Below are positions 47,638 to 59,500 of a stretch of 64,000 bases of DNA, in pieces. Numbering within the stretch: the stretch's first letter is position 1; each line of letters begins with the position of its first letter. Below the pieces are notes generated by a model. It saw only the letters and a program-made list of their open reading frames with translations. It made no database searches and had not been told where the DNA came from. The position numbers and the translations under genes are program-made. The DNA is taken from positions 2,408,334 to 2,472,333 of the forward strand of contig OY365810.1 in NCBI GenBank assembly GCA_959347315.1, read 5' to 3'. Source of the DNA: Bimastos eiseni (taxonomy: Eukaryota; Annelida; Clitellata; Crassiclitellata; Lumbricidae).

Positions 47638-47835
47638 CGTCGGCTTTTTTCTTCGGTTCCTTGTGTCGAAGTCGGCATACGATAGCAAGAACGACTGCAG
47701 CAATGACGAGCAATGTAAGCACAACGCCTACGATTATCCATGCTGTGCGAGCTTCTGTCAACACGATGTCAACCCAAAACAATTTCTCATCAGCAGGTGT
47801 TACATTTTCATGAAACAACATGGTCAGGTTTACAC
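47638..47835 (-). CDS. Gene K, transmembrane exon
   Basis: A 198-nt exon, phase 1 on both sides (acceptor ctcggaacag, donor G/GTACTC). It carries a juxtamembrane stretch (VDIVLTEARTA), a helix (WIIVGVVLTLLVIAAVVLAIV) and a basic cytosolic anchor (CRLRHKEPKKK). It joins in frame to Ig exon 3 upstream and to the kinase exon at 46293 downstream. Confidence 0.8.
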
Positions 47836-47962
47836 CTGTTCCGAGATTTGCAAGCAAGAATACATATATTTTGCAATGAGGGGAGGCTAATGCCATAAAT
47901 TTCGTAAACGCACAGCGCCGTTAATAGTACAACAACCTATAGATCTTACTCAGTGCACTTAC

Positions 47963-48223
47963 TGTTTTCGAATGCCTGTGTTGTGATTTCAACGGAAAGT
48001 GTAAGATTTCTAGCTGCGATGATTACACATGTTTGACCTCTAATGTTGCATGTGGCATTGCACAAATATTGGCCACTCATTGTCGGCTTCAGATTTTCAG
48101 ATGTGGATACAATTATTCCATCACCACTGTACCAAGTGTAAGTACAATTTTGACTGCTGTGTGCTGAACATCTAAAAATGTCTTCATCCGTCTTTGAATT
48201 AGTTGTGTTTTCACTCTTGGCAT
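47963..48223 (-). CDS. Gene K, Ig-like exon 3
   Basis: A 261-nt exon, phase 1 on both sides (acceptor atgaatgcag, donor A/GTAAGT). It encodes an Ig-like fold with IFRCSAHS, YTWYSGDG and SGQYLCNATC, plus two extra cysteines, ending in NLTLSVEI. N-glycosylation sequons are present (NTT, NAT). Confidence 0.75.
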
Positions 48224-48451
48224 CTGCATTCATAAATTTAAATCAAATACATTATTGTTTCTCAACTACTTCAAAAGAAATATTGCATTCGCACAATATG
48301 TAGGCCTAATTCGTTTGCATTAGCATAGACAAAGATGTAAATAAAGTACAGGGTGACAAAAAAGGCAGCTTTGAACGAACAAATTGTTAGCATCGATTCG
48401 ATATAATAGAACGTTCTGATACTAGGCCTATTTCAGATGTTATTTTTATAC

Positions 48452-48541
48452 CTGCATAATCTCCTTACGGCATTTTCCTTATCATCATCCAGTAATAAGG
48501 GGCATCCTATTGGCTGCGTCATGCAATTGCAGGGCTGAATT
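48452..48541 (-). CDS. Gene K, possible extra cysteine-rich exon
   Basis: A 90-nt open segment between acceptor gacttcag and donor AG/GTATAA, with four Cys (PCNCMTQPIGC). Its donor region repeats that of Ig exon 2 almost exactly (ttatgca, gtataaaa). Phase fits Ig exon 2 but not Ig exon 3, so its use is doubtful. Confidence 0.25.
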
Positions 48542-48759
48542 CTGAAGTCACAATATTACGCCGCAATTAGACATATGAAGTCATGGGATGGTTTGCGATT
48601 AGGAGTTAGGATGGATCGAAACAATTCTTATCGTATCAGATGTTAATAGTGACCAAGAGTTGCCTTTAGTGTATGCAAATAACTGTATTTAATTCGGGTT
48701 TATGACAGACGCATTGTTAGAATGCTGATGTTAATTTCATCAAGCCATCTTATAACTAA

Positions 48760-48985
48760 GCAAATATTGTTTTTATCAATCCTGTTATCAATTTCATAAA
48801 GAATTATTCTTTTCATAAATCCAGATTCAACACAAGCATGATTCTTTTCGTCCATGCAGCTTCCATTTAAGCATAAATCATTTCATCAACCCAGCTTCTA
48901 TTTGGACAGAATTCTTTGTATGAATCCTTTCTATCTAACAGCATGCTTTTTTAGAAAAACCCACTTCCATTTATATTGAATCATT
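48760..48985. repeat. Block of the ~36-bp dispersed minisatellite (reverse)
   Basis: Units such as catgattcttttcgtccat, gcttccatttaagc and catcaacccagcttctattt. Intron of gene K. Confidence 0.65.
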
Positions 48986-49138
48986 TTCATCCATTCAATC
49001 CCATTCACGCCAGGTTACAAATCCTTTATGCACACACAAAACGCATGACGGATTAATTCACATTCTTACAATGCAAGTCTCAAGGAAAACTCAGTCAGTT
49101 ATTAATTTGAGTAAACTATATTTGAACGTGTTTTATAC

Positions 49139-49463
49139 TTGCATAATATTTTTATGACATCTGAAGAACAGAAGTAGTCATTTGGTCCTGTATTTTTAAC
49201 TTGGCAGATATAGGTTGAATTGTTTCTAGCGCGATCACCCGTAACAGTCAGGTTACACGACGAGCAGGTTGTTGTGTTGGCGCATTTAACTGCCGGTGCT
49301 GAGCTATCGTCTTCCAATTCATTCCTCCATTCCAGCTGGACAGGGTTATTGCCACGATAAGTTATACTGCACGACATCTCCAATTGGTCTGGTAGGATTC
49401 CGCAGTCGTTTGACCCTATGACTCCTTCTGGATGTATGTTTGATTGGCAGACAGGTTCATTCT
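49139..49463 (-). CDS. Gene K, Ig-like exon 2
   Basis: A ~325-nt exon from acceptor ccattatag. It encodes LEMSCSITYRG, VQLEWRNELED, CNLTVTGDRARNNSTYICQV and a C-terminal disulfide-rich stretch (DYFCSS). Entry phase matches the V exon. The best donor (CAA/GTATAA) leaves phase 2, which does not fit Ig exon 3 directly. Either another donor is used or an exon is missing between them. Confidence 0.65.
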
Positions 49464-50204
49464 CTATAATGGACAACCGGCAATCTAATGCATGACAATG
49501 CATTGTAGACCATCATAGTTCAACGTGCATCCAAATTTAAATTATGAGCAAGAAACCTAAGTAACGTCTACAATCAATATTGTTGTTATAATCAACAAAG
49601 TATCAAACTGCTGACAGTATCAAAACAAAGAACGAGACTGGTCAAGTAAATCACCCTTTTAACAGATTCAAACCATTTAAAGTATTATCATCTGCTTTTG
49701 AAAACCAGGCAGCAGGAATTATGTTTTGCACCATTTCAGAAGAATAGGCCCCTGCAGTCACTGTAGACCAATTGACCTGCATATATACGAAGAGACAGCA
49801 GGTAACAACTGATTACAAACTAGGGTAAAACTGTTAATCTTATTCACTGAGCATAATCTTACTGATTGCATGAAAAGATAGAGGTGATTGCATGACGCAT
49901 TCAATGTATGGCAAGCAATGTTGAAGCTGATGCAAAAGTAACCTAAAGTTCATGATGCCAGACATTTAGTGACGATGGTACGAAGCAATGACCTCCATTG
50001 TCTCAGTCGTACATGTACGTCGAGTTCATTGCTCCTTTTAGTTTTATAAGTCCAAGTGATACTACAAGTACATGCATGTCCTCATTGATATTATCCATCC
50101 ATCGCAGTCTTGGTCTGCCTTTGTTACTTCATTTTACCATAAGCAGACTGAAACGTGGAAATCGGTGATGTGAAAGTTAGGTGAAATGGCATACAAATGA
50201 CTAT

Positions 50205-50760
50205 CACCCGCCAGTTGATCCCCCGTCAGTTGTTCTTCTAGTCAACTGATCCCCTCGTCAATTGATCCTCTGCCTATTGAACCCAGCCCAATCGAAACAA
50301 CATGTATTTTCAATTTGCGACCTTCTCCATTTATTAAAAGAAAGATGTAAAATAGCACGAAAAGTTAAAATACTAAAAATAATTACAAAAACGTAATTGA
50401 GAGTCATGATATGATTAGTTTACCAGCATCAAATATTAAGCATAAGCGTCTATGCATGGGATAAATAAACCATGGCTCTGAGATATGAAAGAATCTCCGA
50501 GCGGCCGTAATCGGTTACAGCGCGGAATGACACGACCCTGGTCATTAATTTGTAATCTTGTAATGTCATTTTGCAAATTTGTAAAATTAATATTTTTTAC
50601 TAACAGTCTCAGCTACAAGTCTGTGACGCGCAGCATAGAAATTTGAGGGGATCAATTGACGAGGGGATCAATTGACGAGGGGATCAATTGACGAGGGGAT
50701 CAATTGACGAGGGGATCAATTGACTAAGGGACCAATTGATGGGGGATCAACTGACGCAAT
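50205..50760. mobile_element. Foldback element with 16-bp tandem-repeat arms
   Basis: The right arm (50645-50756) is seven units of gaggggatcaattgac-type 16-mers, five of them identical. The left arm (about 50210-50285) is the inverse (gttgatcccccgtcag, gtcaactgatcccctc, gtcaattgatcctctg). The ~350-bp middle is AT-rich without an ORF. This is the structure of foldback-type transposons. Confidence 0.8.
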
Positions 50761-50897
50761 ACAAAGAGGTCACTAGGGTCGAGAGAATTAACTTTATCAG
50801 AGAATGGATGAGCACGAGCAGACAGAAGGTGAGCATCCTTCATGAAACGTAAAGTTAATAGTTGAAGTTATCGTTGAGCAGAAGACTAAACGCAGTC

Positions 50898-52157
50898 CTA
50901 CACAAAGTCGTAGCTAGGGTTTTTGCGCCCGGGAACAAACTACAGAATTGGCTCCCCTTTGGGCCGTCCATAAATGACGTCACGCGCCTATAGGGGTCTA
51001 AAAATGTGACGTCATGTGACGTCATATCATAGCATCAAATATCAAAATGCGTAAATTAATTGGTTTAAATTTAACCAGTTAAACAACTTCCACTTAATAA
51101 ACAGTAATTGCTTATCACAATTTAGCAACAACAATAATGATTATTGGACTCTTGATTTTCTAATTCGTTACTTTTACACTTGGTGTCGATTTTGCGGTTT
51201 TGGTGGCAGCCATTCTGTAACACACAAGCAGAGGGTCGGTGCACGTCGGCAACGTGAACTATTGTTAGTCATCACACAAAAAATAAATAGAGAGAGCATA
51301 GATTGGATAGACAAAGTAGAGCTGGATACGAATGGTACTTAGGCTTGCTTCCGCAATATCCATTGAACAGAATGATGAGATCCAAGCTCTCACTATTTAT
51401 TCCATGAAGTAGCATTTTGCTTCTCCATGGGAGAATGGAGATGAACACAGTTTTGATTGTTTCGGGTTATATCGAACATGTTTTATAAGGGTAGGGATTC
51501 CAGCAGAGCTCTTCATCTTGTGGAATGCATAATGAGTGTAATAATTCAACTTTCTTCATCTTTCAACGTTCTACTATACAATTTCAAGTGTTTTTATAAT
51601 TATAATTACTTTTTGGTAATTATGAGAAAATGTGCATATGACATTATGGACATCTGCGGGTGGGGTGCAGAGCTTTGTGACGTCATATTATAGAGAGTAA
51701 TGCTTGTGTCACGACGTATGACGAAGGAAGAGGAGGTCAAAATTCATCCATGTTTCTCTTTCGATGCTAAGAAGAGTAAGATCGCTGAGTCGATCTTGTC
51801 CCGTTCAAGCCGAAAATACGAAAAAAATAGTTTCGATTCGCTTAAAGGTCGATCACAACTTGCAGTTGAAACAACAATTATTGTTAGAAGAATTTGCAGT
51901 GAAATGCATAGATTTGGAAAATGTCACTAGTATAATGTCGCCCTTTTCAGGTCCTCTCTGATCAGTGAAACCCGGGGGCGCCAAATCACGCTAGACAACC
52001 TGTTTGTATAGTTTGGGGGCGCCAAAATTAAATCTTACTAACTTAGTTGGGTGAATAAAATAAAATAAAATATTATTTTTATTCCTCATTTTTGCGCCCC
52101 CTTTAACTTGACGCCCGGGGACACATGTCCCCTCTGCCCACTAGCTACGCCTCTGGT
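50898..52157. mobile_element. Composite non-autonomous element with gtagctag inverted ends, nested MITE part
   Basis: The left end has cgtagctagggtttttgcgc and the right end the inverse (gcccactagctacgcctctg). gcgcccgggg words are at both sides. Inside, 50955-51060 is an end of the gccgtccataaatgacgtca MITE. No transposase ORF. The end shape suggests a hAT-like element. Confidence 0.55.
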
Positions 52158-52333
52158 CCTCCTACAGAGAAGATGTATGTACTAATGTATTAACTATTAT
52201 ATGGCTCTTGTGTGGTTCCGAGAAGACACTAGCAGGAACAACTTTGAATGAGTTGAAGTTAGGCCATATTGCATGTCAATAACCGTATAAGACATTTTGG
52301 TTAGTGTTCTTAAAGATAACTAACAGAGCCAAC

Positions 52334-52657
52334 CTAGGACAATCAACTGTGCACGAGCAGTCTCTCCTATGCCTTTTCCATCCTCACATTCGTACGTCCC
52401 TGCATCTTCTAAGGTCGCAGTTAGAACGATGAGATTGACGATACCCTTCGACAGATCTTTCTCCACTCGGAATCTGCGTTCATAGTTGGTGAAAATTTCG
52501 CCATCTTCGTAAACTTCCATTCGTGGACCATTGCTTACTGGATGATACCATGAAATTTCTTCCGAGCTGCTAAAGTTGAACGTGGAGCAATTGAAGAAAG
52601 TTGAATGATTAAGTAATACTATTGTATCGGTTGGTTTGATGTCGAGTGTCGCCCTCC
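52334..52657 (-). CDS. Gene K, V-type Ig exon 1
   Basis: A 324-nt exon, phase 1 on both sides (acceptor ttcttcaaag, donor G/GTTGGC). It encodes a V-set-like domain: FFNCSTFNFSS, EEISWYHP, RRFRVEKDLS and LEDAGTYECEDG, ending AQLIVLG. It is close in plan to gene D (1731-2051). It would form the membrane-distal domain of a receptor with three Ig domains, one transmembrane helix and an intracellular pseudokinase. Confidence 0.8.
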
Positions 52658-52863
52658 CTTTGAAGAAAGAACAAGTATAATTATTTAGATACTAATTAAA
52701 TGCATTTTCAAAGAAAAAAATACTGTTTAACGATGTAGTTTATAAATAAAATACTGTCTTCTTATTGACGAAAAGTCAAATTAAATCAGTATTAATAAAA
52801 TGATATTATTTACTTCTTCTAGAATACCTTAACATTCTGTTCTAATTGTAGAATAATACTGAC

Positions 52864-52936
52864 CTCGTTTAGGCACGATTACGACCAATAGGCCTACCAT
52901 GAGCCACGCGGTTTGGCTAACAATTTTGCTTCCCAT
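52864..52936 (-). CDS. Gene K, signal-peptide exon
   Basis: ATG at 52936, 24 codons plus 1 nt, donor G/GTCAGT at 52863. The leader has a hydrophobic core (AWLMVGLLVVIVP) after MGSKIVSQT. Phase 1 matches the V exon. Gene K spans at least 43643-52936. Confidence 0.7.
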
Positions 52937-52939
52937 GGT

Positions 52940-53890
52940 TTATGTCCTGACATAAGTCGATTGCCTTGCATTCCAAAGTTCTTTCATGTCAAACAAAAAC
53001 AGATGACAGCAGTTGTAGTCTTGTAGACAACAATCACAAATTAGACAATCTTTTGAAAGTCATCTATAATTATCATCAGCATGTTTATTTTGAATCGTTA
53101 TTTACTGTTAGCAGATCAGAGTAACAACGGCGTGCATTTAACTTATAGGATACAGCAAACCAGGACTTTAGAGTCACACATACACTGCCTTGTTCCTGTA
53201 TCTAATTACTGTTTCCCATGACTTTATACGTGTAGCATGAAGCTAGTAGGCCTACTGTATTTCGCAGAAAGCGCTGTGCTGTTGGGCCTACATGGACAAA
53301 TCCCAGCAGATACATTCATGATATCTATGTGCTCTCGAAGTGCCAGTTACATGAGGCATAGCGATGAACTATGTCCGAAGCTACAGATGTATGCCTCAGC
53401 GGCCAAGAGAGTGCATAACTTAGGTAGGTCTATTGTTTAGATGATCAGAGAGAAACTTTGTCGAATCATTCTACCATGTCTCTCACTGACCACCTGTAGC
53501 CCAAACCATCATTATGTTCACCCATACGCAACATTAGGCGTTATGTGTCCAAGATGGCAATGCTATTTCTTGCGAATGCAGTGGTTTCTAGACAACTGCA
53601 ACTGGCAACTTACTGGTATTAATGCACGTAGTTCAGAACTATTAGTCAGAGTCATAACTAATATATCAACATATGAACATATCCCGTGCTAAACTATTTG
53701 CACTGACATCCTGTTCAGCAAAGCGTTTGTTTGTTTCAAGTTGGGCTCACTGTGATATCTGGTCGGTTTCAATACTTAAAATCGGTTCCTATATCCCAGA
53801 TTGATTATTATTCGATGATTTTATCTAATTAAATTTGCTTGTTCGTGTCAATACAATACATCTGAAATTTTATACCGCTCTTCTTCCAAC
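52940..53890. other. Upstream region of gene K, nothing recognised
   Basis: ORFs at 53237-53440 and 53441-53692 lack domains or splice support. The promoter of gene K should lie just above 52.94 kb, but no core element is convincing. Confidence 0.45.
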
Positions 53891-53894
53891 ATTT

Positions 53895-54085
53895 TTTGCC
53901 CAGAAGTGCATACACACGCCTCGACGGCGCAACTGCAGTTGTAATGCAGAGCAATTATGCGAGAAGGGCGTGCTCAAGGTCCTTACACTGTGACTCTACG
54001 GACGAGGGTCGAACCAGCACACTCAGCGCACACTGAGGGCTACAGGCCGGTCGACCGCTCTAAATAATCGGCCCCGTGCCACATA
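53895..54085 (-). mobile_element. tRNA-derived SINE, copy 3 (reverse)
   Basis: Reverse complement shows tggcacggggccgattatt, tagagcggtcgaccgg, a B-box-like ggttcgaccctcgtccg and the aaggaccttgagcacg body of the 2161 family. Confidence 0.75.
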
Positions 54086-54249
54086 CCTAAGTCAAGAACT
54101 GTTCTGTTGCTCTATCAGCTCCGTCTCATCAGGAGCCGCATAAGGTCCTTGGCCTTTTGAGGCATCTAGAGCAGCCGTCGCTGCTTTCGTAAACTCTCGG
54201 GTGAACCGTTGCAATGGCTTGTTGGGCTCGCGCGACGGGATTTCTCCTG

Positions 54250-54560
54250 CATGGACGGTCACCGGGGTCAACGACGTGCTTAACGCCGCGGCAAGACTCA
54301 GTTGCAACATCAGGAAACACGATCACGTGACGCCTCTCCTTCGTGATGTCCTCTATTAGCTGCCTGTCCCGTCCCGCATCGAGTATAAACTGCTTGCTCG
54401 TATACAAATCACAGCACTATGCAGGGCCTGGGTATTTGCGAGACCACTGCATTCAGACACATTCCACTGCACCTTGGCTCCGGCTCTGATCGCATCAGAA
54501 GATGTGGGTGTCTTATTTCGCATCGCCTACCTTCTTTTCACTCCCCTACACCTTACTCTG
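54250..54560 (+). mobile_element. LINE C-terminal fragment
   Basis: Reads VLNAAARLSCNIRKHDHVTP, LLRDVLY, a stop, then LPVPSRIEYKLLARI. This is the LINE RT C-terminus order with an internal stop. Confidence 0.7.
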
Positions 54561-54827
54561 TACCATGCACTTGTCATTCACCCCTATAGTCAATATTGTG
54601 CCAGGGTATTGGCTTCAAATTATGCTTCTAACCTGAAAAGACTTGTCACTTCAAAAAAGCGTTGAGTAAGCTCAGGGTCTCTTTTTCAAGTCTCCTCCTT
54701 CCTTCTCTTTCAACCATTTCAGATCCCATGGTTGGAATTATAATTATATTATAATTATAACCATTACAATCTGTGAATGTACGTATAAACATAAAACTCA
54801 TAATCCCCACACATATGACGGCTACTT

Positions 54828-55005
54828 GTGTGGCATAGTGGTCGATTGGTTAGAGCGGTCAGCCCGTGACACGTAGAGTGCGGTTTGGACACTCATCCGA
54901 GGAGTCAGCGTAGGGACCTTGATGATTTAACCTTCGCGCTCAATAATTATTGCTCTGCATTACAACTAAATTGAAATTGTATTGTATTTTTATTAATGTA
55001 TTACG
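54828..55005 (+). mobile_element. tRNA-derived SINE, copy 4
   Basis: Best A-box of the family (ggcatagtggtcgattggtt, agagcgg), then a B-box-like gtttggacactcatcc and the gggaccttgatg and cattacaact words. Confidence 0.75.
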
Positions 55006-55009
55006 TCTA

Positions 55010-56570
55010 AATAATCTCTTTAGTCAATGACAATTCGGTAGGATCGGCTTCGAAAATAAGAGGGGTTCTAGCTGGAACTTAATAGGCGTCGTATTTAGGC
55101 CTACCACTAGGCCAACAAGGCCCCGGCATAGGGGTGGCACATTTCAAGGGGGCGGCAAAAGTTGGATTTAAGTTGTTTTTTTAATGTAACAAGTAAATGA
55201 TGACATGTCAGTGGACGAAGAAAGAAATGTTTAGTCATTGCTTTATACTGTTATTAAAGTTTAAACTAATAATTTTGTTTCTTTGCACCTAAAACCACCT
55301 TCGTTTACATTATTCTTCCACATATTTTCTAATTCTATATCGTGTGCATCTTAGAGTTAACTAGTTAAGTTGGCCTATATTACCTATCAAACCTTGAACT
55401 TGTCTTATATCCAATTACGGAGTTAACAATCTGCCTATTCGCATAATTTTAAAATAATTGGGGTCCCTGCTCTTATGCCCTTTTAGATTTGGTCTTTTGA
55501 ACCATTCTTTCTGTGTTCCTCTGCATAATCTTGATGATTCAACTTGGGTTCAATAAAAGTCTATCAATTGATTTAATTAAAATAATAATAATTGCTTATA
55601 ATAATAATAAATAATATAAGAGCTTATATTGCTTATAATTATTATAATAATTATAATAGAAACTGGAATGATTAATATATTTTTGTTTAAATTGAAGTCG
55701 GACTTGTGAAAGACTTCTTCCGTAAGTAGGAGCTGGATTGGTTTTACACAAAAATAATCAAAGTCGGTTATGCGATAGAGAACGAAAGCGAAAATAGTTA
55801 GGCCTAAATTCGTTACAACGACCATGTAAGAGAGCGAGTAGCCTATTCTAGGAATTCGTTAAAACGATAGTCAATGAAATGTAAATAATTAAATTAGATG
55901 ATAATTTTATTACCCATGTATAATAATGGCACAATTAATAAATGCATATTTGACAAAATGAAGCGGCCAAAAGAGCGCCACGCCCTACAATGCGTTGCTG
56001 GCTGGTCGGTAGTTCGCATCGTGGGTTCTTACGACGCTCCATCCCTCAGAAGTCCAAATTCGCTAAAATATGCACAGTTGAATGCTATGACGACAACGAC
56101 AATAATGATGATGACTACGACGACAACAACATCAAAATACCTTTATGCAAGGTTGTGACTAAGTTTTAAAAAATCGGAACAACCAATGACCGCTAAGGAT
56201 TAGTCTAGAACTAACTATAAGGTTATGACGGGATTTTCCGCGCGTGTTGGTACTATTTATGCTTTCCTGAAATTTCCGGCTTGCAGGCCAGCTGTCGTAA
56301 ACATCAAAGATAGTTCTATTTACAGTCATTTTAAGAACAATAGTAGGAATCATAGGCGTATGGAATGCAAGGAGCCATCAAGTTTTGTTTCTATCGAATA
56401 CAAATATAAATCCAATACAATTAGCTCAGTGCATTTTTATGATGCGCGTGTGGGCTAAGTAGGTTACGCATGTAGACGGTAGACCTCATAAGTGTCTATT
56501 AGAACGAATACGATAAGCGGTAGGCCTGAACAGTAGACCTTTGTGAAAATGGGATTAAAAAATCAATCTC
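55010..56570. other. Intergenic, AT-rich
   Basis: Contains (AAT)n stretches at about 55575-55675, a minisatellite-like scrap at about 55690-55760 and an attcgaca-free unique stretch. No gene recognised. Confidence 0.5.
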
Positions 56571-56579
56571 ACAATCTTT

Positions 56580-59500
56580 ACTGGCAACATGATCTTGCTA
56601 AAGATCGTCTTAACTCTCATTTCCCCGCACGTCTTCTGCTGCTGTTTGATTGTTGATTGTTTGTTAGATTGCTTGAGTTCTCTAAGAGTAAGGATAAGTT
56701 ACCTTCATTACATTACATTGCATTTTATTTTGTGTGAAGATACATGTCAGTTAATGTTGATGTTAGCGATCATGTCGCGCCAGCTGACCACTCCTCTCTG
56801 CTTTCACCCTCTAATAGGACCGAATGTAGTGTTAATATGAGTCGGCTTGAGCTTGCAAGCAGAGTCCTGTATAGCCCTAACGATGCCACGAACCCAGCGT
56901 TCCTGTTAAATGATACTTATGCTAGCGACCTAGTCCTTCCAAATGAAGAAGCAAATGGCCGTGCATTATTAAACTCTATAGACCTTGACCCCGACCACAA
57001 CTTTCTCAATGATTTCACACCTACTTGTACGTATTCTGACCCATACTCACTTCAAGCTAAAGTCCTTTCGTGCCACACCCAATTCTCTATTCTGCACTTG
57101 AATTGTCGTAGTATTGTTGGGAAGATAAACAAAATAACTGAACTATTGCTGCAGGTGCCTGTATAAGTACTAGCTCTAACTGAAACTTGGCTGAATGAGG
57201 ATCCAACGTCTTCGGTGTCTATATCGGGATACCATTTTTTCCATAATCCACGAAAAGGGGGCAGGGGTGGCGGAGTAGGATTTCTTTCAAGGCAGGAAAT
57301 AAATTTTCAGCTCATAACGGACCTTGGCCCACCAACCCAAACTTTTGAAAGTCAATTTGTTAGGCTCTCTCAAGGAAACAAATCTATAATCATAGGAGTG
57401 GCGTATAGACCACCAGCGCAAGACATACTTACATTTTTAACGGAATTTGAGACCCTAATAAATGTAATTTAAAAAAAACAAAAGAGCACATTTTAATAGG
57501 AGACTTTAACATTGACTTACTCAAATCGAAAACCCATAACCTAACTGACGAGTTCTTTAACTCCATGCTTACTCATCATCTCTTGCCTTTAATCACTAAG
57601 CCAACCCGCAGTACCGAATTTACAGCATCCTTAATTGATTGATAACATCTTTACCGACGCTTGGCCAAAACTGATTGAATCCAAAATTGTGATATCTGAC
57701 ATATCAGACCACTTTCCTATTTTAGCCGTTTTTGACTTCACCTTTAACTCCTCTTATCGAAATACCAAACATGTCCAAAGGAATTTTAGTCCTTTGGTCA
57801 CAACTTCTTTCCTGAATACTCTCTCGCAGCTAAATTGGAAGACGACCCTAGAGGCCTGTGAAAAACGTAATGCGAATCACGCATACGATTGCTTTATAAA
57901 TGATTATAAAAAAGCCTATGATGAAGCATACCATTACTCTTCAAAGCTAACTAATAAACAGAAAACTATAAGAAAGGTTTGGATGACCCCTGGGCTCCTT
58001 AAAGCCTGTAAAACCAAGTCAAAATTGCACCTAAAATTACTTAAATGTCCCACCGATGCAAATAGGCAAAAATATACAGCTTACAGAAATAAGCTGAAAA
58101 CGCTTAAGATCTTGGCAGAAAAAAGTTTTCTAGAGATAGAGCTTACTAAATACAGCCAAAATCTTAAGATGACGTGGAAGATTCTTAGAGACCTTATAAA
58201 TAATGGTACCTCTCCCATTGATGGGAACATTAAGGAGTTGCGCAGGGGTGAGGTAACCTTGGAGAGCCCATTAGAAATAGCGACTGAACTTAATAACTAT
58301 TTCACTGAAATTGCAAACTCTCTGGCTAATAACCTTACTATTTCTAGCCAACAACCGGACAAATATATGAAAGCTCCTAACACTAAATCTTTCGGGCTTG
58401 CTGAAATTTCAACAAATAAAATAATCGCAATTGGAAACTCCTTAAAACCCTCTCGTTCTAGAGGCGTGGATGACATCGACCCATCCATCATGATCTCTAG
58501 TTTACCTTTTGTAGCTTCTCCGTTGGGCAAAATTATAAACTGTTCTTTCAACACTGGTATTTTTCCTACAGCCTTAAAAGATGCCAAAGGGATCCCTGTT
58601 TTTAAAAAAGGACTTAGGAATTCCCCTTCTAACTACAGACCCATTTCTATATTACCAGCATTTTCTAAGATCTTTGAGAAAGCTATGCACACTCGCCTTA
58701 CTTGCTACATTGATAAAATCAGTGTCCTTTTCCCTTCTCAACATGGATTCCAATCTGGACACTCGTCTTATATGCGTCTCCTGACCATGCACGATAAAAT
58801 AACTGAAGCTATGGATAAAAACGAATATTCTATAGGCATCTTCCTGGACCTTGCTAAGGCATTTGACACTCTTAATCATGACATTTTATTAAGGAAACTA
58901 ATGAACTATGGCATCCGTGGAACCCAACTAAACTGGTTTAAGAGCTACCTGGAAAATAGACATCAGTTTGTTTACTGCAACTATACTTACTCCCCAATGA
59001 ATCAATGAATCCCATTTGTTCTGGTGTTCCGCAAGGATCAGTTTTGGGTCCTCTACTATTCATCTTATATATTAATGACTTACCTAGCGTCTCGCCTAAT
59101 ATCCTTTTTATTCTTTTTGCTGACGATACGAATTTATTCGCTTCCCACTCCTCTTTAGAAACTTTTATAAATACCATTAATGCAGATTTAACCAATATTT
59201 CTAATTGGTTCAGCGCTAATAAATTGACACTTAATCTAGACAAGACAAACTTTGTGCCGTTTAGAGCTTACAGAAAATTACCACCAGCCCACGTGCCTGA
59301 AATTAAAATATTGGATACTCCTATAACTCAAGTGTCATCTTCTAAATTCCTAGGGGTTATTGTAGACCAGCATCTCTCTTGGAAAGAACATATTGATGCT
59401 ATTTCGGTTAAAATTTCTAAAAGTCTAGGTATCATATCTAGGCTATCTAAGGTACTGCCCGTCAAAGCTCGCTCCACTCTCTATTTTTCGCTAATATACC

